From positions 547,017 through 611,016 of the forward strand of contig NW_019091455.1 of the NCBI RefSeq assembly GCF_001949145.1: a stretch of DNA of 64,000 nt, written 5' to 3'. The stretch's first letter is position 1; each line of letters starts with the position of its first letter. Position numbers and translations under genes: made by a program. Shown one piece after another: positions 38,731-52,140 of the stretch. This stretch comes from Acanthaster planci (taxonomy: Eukaryota > Echinodermata > Asteroidea > Valvatida > Acanthasteridae). The notes under the pieces were generated by a model, which searched no databases, had not been told where the DNA came from, and worked only from the letters and a program-made list of their open reading frames with translations.

Positions 38731-41559
38731 CTGCTTGGGTCTCGGCCTTGCTGGTAAAACGCGTGGGGCCGGCGAAGCTCAGTAGGAAAAAATGCAGGTA
38801 AAACAACCGATTAAACTCTTAATGGTCAGCTTATAAATTGTCCACCAGCCAGTTAGCATGAGTCTAGATCCGCTATGCAGTCGCAACACAAATCCCCTTA
38901 GCATTATTCATGAAGGAAAAAAATATACCGTAAATCACCAAATGGATTTGTGCACTTATCAATACCGAAAAACCAGTTCTCTGTACTGATTATTTATTGA
39001 TTTGTATGTGCCATGTGGCGTATGTAGGATGTAACGACTGGAAAAAGGATGTAAAACAGAAAGAAAAAGAGGTGTCATTTATTAAAGCCACACACCTCTA
39101 CAGAAAGCTGTTAAATGGTTTCCACATCTAACGTGGGCGTCAGACACACTTTCCCGTACGTCCGTGCTAGGTCAACATTTATTGGATCACTTTTTTCCAA
39201 ACGAATAAAGGTCATTGGGTCTAGGTCATCGATTTGATGGCGTATGGTCGGAACTTTTTTTAGGAGCTTGAAATTTACGTATGGAAAAAATTGACGGCCT
39301 CGACATTAGGCGTTGATAAAAACAACCTCTCGCAGGCTCGTACTGAATAACACGACAGAGGCTCTCCATTTAAGAACTAGTCCCCATTTAAAGATTTTTA
39401 AAAGAAGTTCAATTTGGTCGCATGATAAGTACACCTCTTTTCTTGAACCCACTCCCCGTATGCCCTTCATTGTTGTGTAGAGTCTTAGGATCTGTTTGTC
39501 GCCCTCTTTTGTTTCATCGAGGCATTTCTGTTGCTCGGTCAGGCTACGCATGATATTTGTGACTTTTAGTTGGAACTGGTCTATGTTCATTGAGTTGATT
39601 TCATGGATTCTCTTCTGAGCGAAACGTGAAGGCCAGAACGGTAAGGGTTTGGTTTTTAGAATTCAGATCTGCACCTGGACCGTTTCTGCTGATCTTTCTT
39701 TCACAGAAAATGCAAAGAAGGTTTTTTCCGAGAATGTAAACAGTCTAAAAACGTATTCGATTCTTGTTTTTTTCTTGAATTTTTATTCTCAATCTCTTAC
39801 ACATTTCTTGAAGAGGTCCTAGAAGTGCCAGGATTCATGAAAATGGTGAAGTGTTTGTAACTTGTTCTTCTGAGGAACATCCTAAACCAACCGCACACTT
39901 ATCAAATAACCTTTTCTGTTGAAGTAACATTCAGGTCTGATGTCGGACCAATGATAACTAATTCTAACATAAAGTGATTCGAACCCAGTGCCAGTTGTAG
40001 GCAATGAAAAGCCATTTTTTTCCCGGCGGATTCAATATAACAGATAGCACAAGGCAATAAAACAATTTTCGCGGCGACATGGAGAACTTCTGCGTTTGGG
40101 ATCCCGATCAGCGGAAACACTGACGATGGAGCGAACGAAGCAAGCTGTATCCGGTCGTCTTTTCTTTTCATCTTTGATGTGATTTTCATGGATATTTTGA
40201 GAGCGACATTTTGGGTTCCAACGTGCGTCAACAGCGCAATAGATACCCTAACAGGATAACAGGACAGAACTAAGCCGGAAGTTGCACGTTGCAAAGAGAC
40301 GCACTTGGAAACGAATGTCATTCTAGTGGCAAGTATTGTATTTCATACGCATTGCATAACATGGCTTCACTCAGAGCGGAAATTACAGTTGCCCTACAAA
40401 TGTTCCCGAGATTGCAGCCTGTCCGGAAACAACACTTTTGTCACTGAACAGCATTTCATATTGCATTAGTCTTGGCCCAATATTACACAAATGTGTCATC
40501 TCGCTCTACGCTTCAAGCCTAGCATTTTAAATTTAACCTCATGTGCTATTAAGTTATCATCGGTCTCAAGAATCAACGATAAACTTCCATAGACAGAAGA
40601 CAAGACCAATTTACTGGTGACTTCCATGTAAAACAAGCAATCGATACCTCTTTCTAAAGACTGCTGGTTCGTGGGAAGATTATAATCAGAATTCTAAATT
40701 AGGATGCATTTACTTTGATGATTTTATTAGCTTTCTCAATTAAAGCAAATGTTTTTTTCCAAATCATTAAATCATTTTACCGATTACAACAATCCGAAAC
40801 GGATTGAGTCCATTGTGATAGGCGACTTTGACATCGGATAGAAATGAAAGTTTGAGCATGGGAATTTTCCAGAAAAAAAGTCAGAAACTTTTCAGGGTTT
40901 CGACACACTTTATTTTCCCTTTGACAACAAAAAGGGGCTTATTTGATATAGCCGTTCCTATAGGTTAGTTCGACGTGACTCGTGGTTCCTCTTTCAGTTT
41001 GTGGTAACTGGTAAGGTACACTGAATCTCATTTTGATCGATCCACACTGATTTCCCTGAGCTGAACAAGCATTTCCTGCTTGCATGTGAAGCACTGTGGC
41101 GTATCCATTAGTGGGCAAGTTTCCCAGGAGACATTCTTATTGATTTTATTTTATTCTTTTAAGTTTTTTAAGGAATCGAAGTTGCCATTATTGTAGAAAC
41201 GGTAAACCCCCCTTTCCTTGGGTAGGGAGTGAGGATTCTTTTTCAAATAAAAAATATGGACAGTCATTTTTGGAATAGAAAATGATGTTTTCCCCCCTTC
41301 GACCCAAGTAGGCCTACCTGGATATGACATTGAAGCAAGGTTCTTAATTAATATTGGCATCAGAAACACTTCAGTCCCTGAAATCATTCAGTGTTTAATA
41401 TTGTTGGAATGTAACGAGAGAATTGTCTTGAAGATGGCTTTCCATTCGGCAGGTTTTATTTTTAAAACTCACGTGAATCTTTGATTTGCGAGTGTCTCCT
41501 GCCGAATTCAGGAGTTCGGGGACTGCTTTACAGGCGCTGCAGTACCGCAGCGACAACCA

Positions 41560-41860
41560 GAGTTGGCGGTCCATCATTTGCACGGGCTAAGGGTCTGGAT
41601 CGGACAAGCAGCCATAACATCGGAGCAGCCATCCACGGAACACGCGTACAGGAGGCTGATCGTTACTCTATCAGTACTCATCATGGCTCGCATGAATGCA
41701 CGGAATGGAAACGCCGGCGAGGACCACACGGGATACACAACCTTGCCGATCGGTCCAGCGATCAACTCCGGTGGTCCAGTTGGGCCGGCCGTAAAACAAA
41801 GAAGGAAAATGTTCAGCCGTTCGGCAATTACGCGCGGGTGCCTTGTCCGTGTCATGTAGC
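41560..41860. other. GC-rich island with overlapping open frames
   Basis: This 300-bp segment is GC-richer than its flanks, and three overlapping frames (161 codons and 98 codons on plus, 93 on minus) are open through it. None resembles a known domain. It may be a regulatory island in which stop codons are rare because of composition, or an unrecognised exon. Confidence 0.2.
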
Positions 41861-43430
41861 CTGTGGTCCTGTCAAGCGTGTAGTCCTTTCTTTAAAGAGC
41901 AGGATCGTGAACTCTGTAGATTATCTGGGTTATTATTTCTTACATCATTTGGTAAAATGCAAATGATTGTTTCCTCCCTCTGTAGTTGGCTCAAGTATGA
42001 TGAAGCAGTATAACTCGCGGGAAATGTGTTTGGACCGTCAAATGAGCAATATTGCAAGCTTGTTTCAATGTCATTTTATGTTACAATTTGATCCTGGATT
42101 GGTCTTGACGTGGAAATGTTGGAATGAGGACTCTTTAATTTTTGTGACACCAGTTCAGTTATTGATACATTTCATACGAAAACTGTAAAAATTCACATAA
42201 TGCATGCATTACCTAAAAAAGTGAAACGGTAGGAATTCTGTAATACTTTCATTCTTTTTAACTGAAACTCATCAAAACTTGGATCGAATTGTCCAAGTTT
42301 AATATTTGCAATTTTGTAGATAGGTCATTTCAAGGGCGTTGTGTCCGTTATGAATGGTCAAGAATAGGCCTGCCTATGAACGTTTTAAAAAGGAAAAGAT
42401 AAGTCTTAGTCGGAAAAATACAAGAGGAAACGTGCAACATCCCTGAAATGATGGATGGCTGTTATATCCTCATGCAATTTCAGTAAAAAAATAGGAGACC
42501 ATGAAAATAACTTTCCGAAAATTGGAGGAAATATGTCTCTGGTTATCAGGAGTCGTCTGCCGCTTTGGCGAGCTGTGAGCGGGTCAACTGGAGTTTGCAG
42601 ACGATAAGGGAGCTCGTTGGCACAGCTCTCGGCGCCATTTCTGCAGCAGGAGACGATGCGCACGGGAAGTAATACAGAAACGGACCACTTCCCGCCATCA
42701 TTATGCTTAGCCATCCGCCAACAGAATTAGAACAATAAAAGTACCAGTGATGGCCCATAAAAGTGTAAGTTACAAACACACGATGGCCAGCGTACGTGCG
42801 CATATACAGCGGCGCTCAGCGGACGTGGTTGGCAGTTCTGGCTTGTCATGGTGGTACAAGTACACGATGTCCCCACAATAACTATTGCCTTTGGCGGAAG
42901 TGCGCCAGCGAATTATCAATTGTTCACATTTGGCTGACTTCACACCATTTATAAGCGATGAACCCGTTTTCTTTTCATCGCTAATAAGCCAAGCACCCCT
43001 TTTTTGCTATTCTTTTCTCATTTGGGGAGTTGAACAACACCATCAAGTGCAGAGTAACAATACCAAGCGTAGTCGATATATTATGATGTGAGCGTATTGG
43101 TAATATAAGACGATTTCTAGGTACAGCCGACCCTTATTTGCCTGCACAAATGTTTCTTATTTTGGACATATCCCTGCCATACACCCCAACAGATTTATTG
43201 TTTAGCAAACATATTTAGAATATAAACATCGTCCCACTGAGCGACTTGTGAAGACTGGGGTGCTAAATTCTCGCAAAATTTTGTATGCGTTTTGTTGTCA
43301 GATGAAGTGGATTTCAGTATTACTTGCTTTGCAATCTTCGGTCTGAGGCAAGTTATTAGGCGAACTCTGGGCGCAATTGGTCTTACGTAGAACCCAGTCG
43401 ACATTGTGACAGTGACAGTCCACATCTTGC

Positions 43431-43472
43431 ATAGTACAGCGCTAGAGAGCGGAAGGCCAGGGGTCGAAGCTA
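43431..43472 (+). repeat. Possible tRNA-derived SINE relic
   Basis: The segment with GCGCTAGAGAGCGGAAGGCC followed by GGGGTCGAAGC resembles the anticodon and T-arm region of tRNA-derived SINEs. The A box is not recognisable. Confidence 0.2.
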
Positions 43473-46400
43473 AGTTCATGTCCTGAGTGTTATATTATGC
43501 TGTGGCTCACCCCAAGTAGCTCTGAAAACAGCAACCGCATGAATGAGTTATACTGGGCAAGACATTGCTACGGACTCTTGCCTCGAATTTTCAGTTGCAA
43601 GATCACTTTCAGTAGGGTCCACGTTATTTTTGATTTATTGATCGAAGAGGAGCATTTTTGAGACCTACAAAATACAGGTTCCGATGTCTATTTTAGAATT
43701 AAAATTTAATTTTTTTAGAATTAAAACGTTAAAATGAGCGAATCATACCGAGAAATCTAGAAAGAAACCACTCAGGCGACAATTCGTCTCAGCTCTTGTT
43801 TATTAATGCTTGAGGACCGAGGAAACAGCTCTGACAAAAGAAAGTACATGTACAGGGTATAGCACTGATGACTATGATGTCACGGTCACTTGATGAATTG
43901 GGTTAAGATATAGCAGATTGTTAGGGTGTTATGAGCGAATAATCACCCCCCGTGCTGCCGAAAGGTGATATAAAAGTAGATAATTTTAGATGGTTAAACT
44001 GAGGTCACGCCCCTGGGTGGCGCCCCTTCCAGAGGAGCCGTCTTAGCCATGCATAGTTTGCAGAGGGAGGCGTACATGCATAGTGGCCATAAAAAAAGCT
44101 ATCCAGGGGCCACTTATGGGCCTGGGGCAGTGGCAAAATCAGCAGGCCGCTGTCTGAACTGACCACACCGCAGTTTTTGGTCTGAACTTGTTTTACCTGT
44201 GTGAGGGCAAGTTGGTGCGCAGGTACACAAAATGATGCTGTGTCAAAAAGGCATGTACATGTAGACAGTACTCTGTGGTACGTAAGCTTATCCGCAATCG
44301 ATTCATTGTCTGTTATTCTGCAAACGTGATTGGGTTGGTTGATTATGTCGATACTTGTGTACTAAGATACCTTCTCAGGAGCAGGCATCACTCAATAACG
44401 ATTTTCTCGAGGAGTAAATTGGTGGACATTATCGCCCCGGCTCATGGTCATGCGCATCTTGATGCAAGTCGAGCTTCAGTTCTAAGGTAGCAGGCCAGTA
44501 AATACTGTAGGTCCAAAGTTACCTGCGCGAGCCGAATCGCGATTTGTAGCTGTCAAATTCTCTGCTATTAGAGCGTTTCGTGGCACTTGCATTGCGTGGT
44601 TTGTTAAAAAGGTGGATGAAATCCAGGGGCAGGACTGTCAGCTTGTATTTCTGAAAGTATCGGACCGAACGGGGCCCTCTAAATTGCTCTGTTTTTCACT
44701 GGAGTGTAGGCATTAGTTTTCAAAATGGCGATGGGTCTCATAACTGTCTTGAGGGGTGGTTTTCTCTGGTAGTGGTAGAGAAATATCTTCAAAAGTCATC
44801 GGTCAAGCCACTGAAACTTGAGAGGAAAATGAAAGATGAGGAAGTGAGCTTTATTTTGATATGTGTCTTGAACACCTGTGAAACTTGTGAGTATTTTTCC
44901 TGACTTTTTGAAGTGGGGATATTTATCACTGTTGTCTATGGCAGCTTATTTACTGGTCTGTACCCCTATTGTAAGACGCCCTCGCAGTTGTATCTTTTCT
45001 AGGCAGGAGTCGAGCAATTCTTTCAGACACAGAAAAGGGTAGAGATCATAATTTGTAAGCGCATTTAAAAGGAAACCGAAAACACAATGAAAGGCACGTT
45101 TATTTCTTTCTTTAGCTGTGGAGTGGCAGTGAAGAGGTTTTAAGGTTGGTAAGCCAATCCCCGATGTAGCTTTAAACTATCCATGTAGGCCCACAGGCAA
45201 CCCAATAAAATGACGAGATGCAGCTTTAACAAGACGGGGAAAAAGCTCCACCACCAGGCTCATAGTGTCAAGTGCTGATCCCACCCACGTCGGCCGGAGA
45301 CTCCGCTTACACGCAAGCCGTCATTACCTTCCGCGCTGTCCGCGTTTAGCATTTTTCGCCTGTCGGATCGCTGGACTGCGTTGCTTTCTTGTATATTTAT
45401 TCTTCCATTGTGCCGTGGCTGGCGCAGAGGGGGGGGGGGAGTTGTGGAACAGACGGGGGAAAGGGGGTGTTTGGGAGTTTATGAAATGCAACCGAGCCTG
45501 CCCAACGATAATAGAGACTAACTGTCTTACACAACACGCAATAATCATATTATAGCGGCCCAGTTGTGTGACCCTGTCCCTGGGTAGCAGGTGACGGTCA
45601 CGTGTTGGAGCATTTCGCACATAGAGGGCGCGTAGTTTGGCGGCAACTCAAACTTTTAAAAGTAGGCTTTTCATCTGCAGATTCCCAAATAAAAGTTTGA
45701 GGGCTCTTGCATATCTAGTTGCCTACGGTCAGAGCGCTGTGGCTAACCCCACTCGGTTTATCACCGGTTACATCAGCATTACTTGCCTTTCGTTACTCGC
45801 AAGTACAGACGGTGAAGTCATAAAATCGAAATGACAACGCGTTGCTCGAATGCTCAGCCACAAATCAAGCTGTTACAAGCTTGTTAGGCCAAAAAAGTCT
45901 CCGGTCTCTGGTCAGCGCGCGAGTCGCCGGCAAAATAAAAACGTTTTTTTATTTGGTATAAAACGACGTCCAAAAGCTGCCAAACTTGCTCAATTGACTG
46001 GAATCCTGCTACTGTGTAATGTTAACGTGTTTTTGATGGGGTACAGTTGAGTAATATGTACAGTAAAGGAGTCCCTGTAGTTCGCCATACATTTAGTCGG
46101 GCGCTCTTTTTCAGATGACGTCATTTCTGTATTATACATTTACATCTGGGAACCAGACAAAGGAGGTGGTCTTATGTCCTGTGTACATGTACAAGCTAAA
46201 AATGCTTTTAATCAGTGAAAGTGCGGGGGCCAGTCTATTTCAGTGTTAGTGGCGGCCAGAGTTACGTGCGCATGCAGTCGCGATGGACTTCGGGGTGCAC
46301 TGAACCAATTCAAGCTCCATTGAAAATAGTGTAAAATCAACCAAGTTTGGAGCCCCGTGGCAGGCAATTGAAATCCCTGAAGCCTTTCAAACAAAAACAA

Positions 46401-48774
46401 TGTGTTGCTTGGTACTTCAGATTTCATTTGATTTTCAATTTTTAGTAGGTTAACCAATGAATTTTTTAATTATCCGCCAAAAACAAACACCCCCCCCAAA
46501 ATAGTCAATGTTCCCAAGTCTTCTCAGCGGCCATTTTTTGAATGACATCCCTCACCTTCCTCGGGCTCTTCTGACAAATTTTCAATCACATTTTTGTCTG
46601 CTTTTCCCCCAGATGGGTGCCCCTGAATCTACAGAGATGACCCCGGGCCATACTGGCACAATCCCACCATTTCTTGGCCCAAACAGACCCTTCTTTTCGA
46701 AAGAATCTGTGGGGGTACTTTTTGTGCGCCTCCGCCTGGCGGAGAATTTTCCTTGAATTAGGGCACTGCATCCTTCGCGCGTTATACCTACATCAACAGG
46801 AAAAAAAGAGGGACTGTAAAAAACAAAGCCGTGTCGCTGCACCCCTTTTGGAGCCAGCTCCTAACCAGAACAAGGAGACGGTTTTTGGCCTTAAAGACCT
46901 CAAAAGTTTCATAAAGTTTGAAAGCAAAACTGGGTTGAGGTTACTTTTGCCGTCACCTTACAATTATATATCAGTATCATTGTGTTTTGAATGATATCAC
47001 GTTGATTCCCCCTGTGAGGCACGAGTGTGATGCTTTTGTGGATGATAATTAGTTGAATATTGGGGGGGGGGTGTTCAATTGTTTTAAGGTACCTTCTTCT
47101 AGCTTCTCTTTATCAGCTTTAATTTAGTGAATCGTGGTGTGGGTTGTCTTTTGTGATTTTATGCAAAGCATGCTTCTTTTTGTACTTGGCTGCAATAGAG
47201 TGCTATGTCACTTCTTGGCACCCCATGGACTATGTAGAGCGGTCACTTTTTATCATGAGTGTGATTCTATAATACGTAGTAAAAGCAAAACGACAGCTGA
47301 TCAAATCAAAGCAGCTACTCAAATTCGGTGTTTTTCCGCCATGACAAAAAGACCTGAAAGTGAATTAAGAATTCCGCAGTCGATTTGAGGTTCAACTAAT
47401 CATGTCCCTCATTTTATTCACAGATTTTCGGAGTGGATTTATAACGAGAATTATAAGTCCTTCGCAACACACTGGATTGAAATTTGACGCACGCAGTGAC
47501 AGAATGCATTGGAGCGAGATAGCACCGCCGATGAGAATGAAAATAATGTTGCCGTGAGTCACACGTCATCCGCCTATCAAGAGAGAGGCTGGTTTGGGGC
47601 ATTCAAGTATCTAAAATGGCTGCCTCCGTTGCGTCATCTCCGGGCGTGGCTGAATGGATGTACATGTACATAAGACTTGGCGAAATAACAGGAGTACAGA
47701 TGCCTGGGAAGTTGGTGACGAAAGAGGGAAGCGGAATGCAAAATGATCTCGATATTTGTCCGTGTCACGCTCTGTTTTCTTTTTTACCTGGATCTGCTTT
47801 TGCAGATGGGATGTCATTGTACTCTACACTACATACTCAAGAAGGGTGGGCGTTGCTACCCAATAAGAGATACTTAAATGTGTTTTAAAAAATGGCAGTA
47901 GAATATTACCACAGTGACAAAATCCCAAAGACCACAGGCAATGTAACTTTAACCATGGAGTGAATTCTAATGTTCTCCTTCCTCACTTTTTACAAGAAAA
48001 TGGTTTCATCATGAGCTCGTCATCCCTTTCCAGTTGGAGCCATTAAAATTCGCAAGATTAAAAAAATTCACAAAATGTGATACACAGTCTCTATCTTCTT
48101 AATATAGAATTTACGCCAACCAAGACAAATGAGTCCTCGCGGAGGAATACGTGGTGTGAAGGTTCACAGAAAACGCCCCTCCTTGACCGTGAATATCGTT
48201 TAATTACTTATCAATGTAACATTTATCCCTTTCCCGATTCGAATGTTCACACTGTACTGGAACTGGGGTATAGAACACATCACTTGGATCTTTGCCACGT
48301 ACATCGCATTGGGAAAATGAACTTCGTGGGACTGTGTCAAAAAAAAGTAGCGAGCCCAATTTTTAAATTTTAAACCTAGGTTCCCTTCCGTGAGGTCAAA
48401 TTTCAAAACCAAGTAGGCCTAGCGTTTCCCTTGGTCAAGAGATATTTCCAGTGAAACTCGTGAGTTCTTGGAACAAAGGGTGAAATCACTTCATGTCGGA
48501 AATACATCTGAAAAGAATAGTGCATGTTTCTTTGAATTAAAAGCTTCCAAATAAGAAAAAAAAATCATTTTCTCGGATTTTATCATCATAGCGACCTTGT
48601 CAACCTTTATATTCAGATGAACTATGAGCTTCCACAGCCACGAGATCTCGGCACAAGGGGCTCCCGAACATCTGAATTTGAGAAAAGAAAACAGCAGAAA
48701 CCAGAGGAGCAGCTCGAGTCAGCTCCAAGGCATTCCTAATTGAGTGAGAAGCAGGACTGACGGGGCGTTGATCG

Positions 48775-48990
48775 ACACGGCTTGATGGCGTGTTTGTCCA
48801 CGGCTCACGGGAGCGGGAGAGACGGGAGAGCGCACCGGCCAATGAGGCGGTACCACGGGTGTGTGTGCGTGTACACGGTCCGCGGCGGTGCTGGGCCCCA
48901 ATCCGTCATCTCGACTGACGCCCGGGGGCCAGAGGTCGGCGGGTCAAGCTCGGGTCATGCCGTGTCAGGGCTCTCTCCTCGATTCCCTCT
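48775..48990. promoter_or_regulatory. CpG-rich island, candidate regulatory element
   Basis: About 215 bp of GC- and CpG-rich sequence in an AT-rich region contains a GGCCAATGAGG CCAAT-box-like string near 48838. There is no recognisable coding frame. It might be a distal promoter or enhancer. Confidence 0.25.
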
Positions 48991-50649
48991 TCCTTTGGTT
49001 TCTGGCTGTTGACGACAACATCATCATCATGAAGAGGTGCTCTTCTGCTGCCATTTGAAAAAGTGCATTTTCCCAATGGACGTGCTGGGATTGAGGGTTA
49101 AATTTGAGCGGCAGTCAAAAAAGCCCTTCGAATACAATCTGAAAAAGTACCTCAGAAGCCTCCAATCAACCCTTGTGAGTTTGCGGCGAGAACCAGCATG
49201 CCCTTCATAGACAAACAGAAATTTAGACAACGCACGTCCAAGATTGCCCTGAAGGGACACTGAGGTTATAAATCTTTTTCTAGTCACCGCAAATCAAATT
49301 TTATTTTACGACGTTGCGGATTTCTGTCACGATGTCACCTACTTGGCACGCTGGGCCAGCTTCATCTTTCTTACAAAGCTTCTAACAAAGGTGACCCACG
49401 ACATTTGCGACAGTGCAGCGCCCTCCAGTGGACGTTGGCAGCCAGTGTTGTGAAACTTGGCGTGATCATTGTGTATCTACATAAAAAGGAAAGTTTGTAA
49501 GCATTGAGCCATATTGGCCCAATAACATTCACTTTTACTTTTCGCGAAGAATAATTAACAAAACGACCTTTTGGTAAACTGTGCTCCTAACAACGCACAT
49601 GGTTTAAAAACTCACTGTATTGGAATTTTGGAATGGATCAAATATATATGAAATAAAATACCACTGGGGAAATTCTTTTTTTTTCATGTCACATTGAGTG
49701 TCGCAGCTATTATCTCCTTGGAGAAACGTTCTCAGAAGACTTATCAGACAAAATGATGTTTTAAGATTAAAATAACGCTCAAGAATTTCACAAGACAATG
49801 AATATGAACTTTGTGTATTTATACAAAAATAATTTTTAATCCTGATATAATCAAAATGAAACCAACTTCATTATGAAAAGAGTATTCTGTAATGTAAAGG
49901 CTTGTTTCTGACTTATTACAAATAATTATGACAAGTAACCAGGATTTAGCCTTTATGAGGTGTAATATTAATTTCCTATGCATTTAGGGAAGCATCTCAC
50001 TGGCCAATCCTATTTTAATCCCAGAATGGTTTAGCCTAATGATTGCGGTATATATGTCTGGCTGTTTGGGATAACTGTTTGGAAAAACACGTGTCTTGGA
50101 TCATTATTCCAACAAGAACTCGAGTCGAATTTGTCGCAGATAATACAAGCCTTCTGCAACTTTAAAAGGGGGACGGGCGTGGACTATTAAACAGAGAACT
50201 GAACATTCATACGATCTTGCTCTGATTTGTGTTGTTTTTCAAAGTTCTGTTGTTTTGCAAGCAAAATGCAATTACTGTTTGAGTTTTGACGCTGAAAGCC
50301 CACGAAGGGCCCCATTAAGTTGATTTTTTTGACAGGTCCTTTCACGGAGGCATGATCAGGCATCGAATCGAACGAAGGGCCCGGTCAACCTTCTTGTCTG
50401 GCCATGCCGCTCCCCACTGGCTGCCGCTGGCGTATTCTGGCCGTCTCAGATTCGGCAACTCTATCGTCTTTTATACCATTCTTTGTTAGTTTGCGCAAAA
50501 AATATTGCTCCCCGAGCAATCAAGACGCTATCATTGCTTGCATGGAAGGCTGTCAAGTGACGGGAAAGCCGCGGAACAATAACAATTTCTTGGCAACAGG
50601 GTCCAAGGGATTAGAAACAGTATCCGGAAGGACAGATGAATGAAGAACA

Positions 50650-51015
50650 AAACAAGGGCACTTAAAGGTGGCGGAGGTGATTGGCACATCCACGGCAGGG
50701 CTATTTTCACGGCGTCGGCTTTCCACTGGAGGCCGGCGACGGGGGGGTTGTTAGCAGGACGCTGAGACGATGAGGGGAGAAACCACGCTGACAACCTGCG
50801 GACAGCCGTCAGCCGCCAGCCCCTCCCCTGCCGCAAGAGGGGAGAGAGAAGGCAGCAAGGGAGATTGTCCCCCCGCGGGGGCAAAGGAGATGATTGACAC
50901 GGCGGAGTGAGGTCTCACATGGCCCCGGGTTTCAGTCAAGTTCGTCGGCAATGACAAGCCGGGCCAACATCTCGAACGACCCCCTCCCCCACCTCCTCCC
51001 CATGCGCGACACAAG
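50650..51015. promoter_or_regulatory. GC-rich island with a PBX/MEIS-like site
   Basis: About 365 bp rich in GC and CpG. TGATTGACA at 50891-50899 matches the PBX-MEIS/PREP composite core, and a TGATTGGCA variant lies near 50679. There is no coding signature. Regulatory function is inferred from composition only. Confidence 0.25.
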
Positions 51016-51868
51016 CAAAGTTTGCCCTCACACTTGGCCGATGGTGCGTTTCATTACCATGCCGCCCAAAACGAAAGCTAAAACTCATTCTCTCATCCTC
51101 GTGCAACAAAAAGCTAGAGAGGGATGTGGCCCAACTGTTAGGGACGCTGAAGTCGTAGACGATCGATGAAATCGAGATCGGCGTGTCGTCTCACACGACA
51201 GAAAGCGCCGCGGATTTGTCCTCTTGATGACTCCGTATCGATGTCTTTTCTCGATTTCAATGTCATTCTCCAGTGACTGGCGTGTTGTCCCTGGTAGACG
51301 AGCCTGCACTCTCTCTCCTCTTCTCTTGAGTCTGCCATAGGCTCGGCCGACCTACCTGCCTCGCCATGTTGTTGTCACCTCGTATACCCAGCGCCTAATC
51401 AAAACACCGCATGGGACCGGCTAGCCTCGTGGCCCACACAAGCCGACAGCTCACGTTTAATGTGTCACTGACGCTAATTGGACGGCCTGCGCGAAATATG
51501 GCAGAGAGAAAGGGGAGAAAACAAGACAGGGGTGAGAGGGAAAACTCAAAAAGAGGAGAAGAAAAAAAAGAATTGTTTTCGACTTTTACTGACGGAAAAT
51601 AATGGGTTGTGATGAGGTATTGAAAAGGTGAGAAAGTCTTAACCCCACCCGTCGGGGGCCATTCAAGGTTAATAGCGGGTCAGACGCTTTCCGCCACGAG
51701 GGGGCTCTATCTTAGGCCAATTTTGGACCTTGAATTTTTGCACTATGTACGATATTCAACATTCTGCTCCTTAAAGTGAATTACAGGAAGGTATCCGTCT
51801 GGACAAAAAAGCTTGCATGTTTTTTTCTTTTCTGTGAATCCATTACAAGGAAACTGAAGATACAAAGC

Positions 51869-52140
51869 TGTGATGAATGGAAAAGATTGCGATGTTGACG
51901 TGGTGATTGGGGGTGATTGTAATGAGGGTTGTCTGGTGGTGATGTAGTGATTTGGTCACGGTAGTGTAGTGGTGATCGGTGATGACGATAATGATATTTG
52001 ATGACAGTGTTGCCATTAGTGGGGATAATAACGATGAGCATGCATATGATGATGACATTAATTCATAGTGGTGACAACGGTTACGGGGTCATGGTTGTGG
52101 TGACGATAACATTAACACAACAGTGGCAGATAGTGCTGAC
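51869..52140 (+). repeat. Degenerate GTGATG/GATGAT-rich low-complexity tract
   Basis: About 270 bp dominated by GAT, GTG and GGT triplets without a fixed register, like an old decayed microsatellite. His/Thr-rich frames on the minus strand are by-products. Confidence 0.7.
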
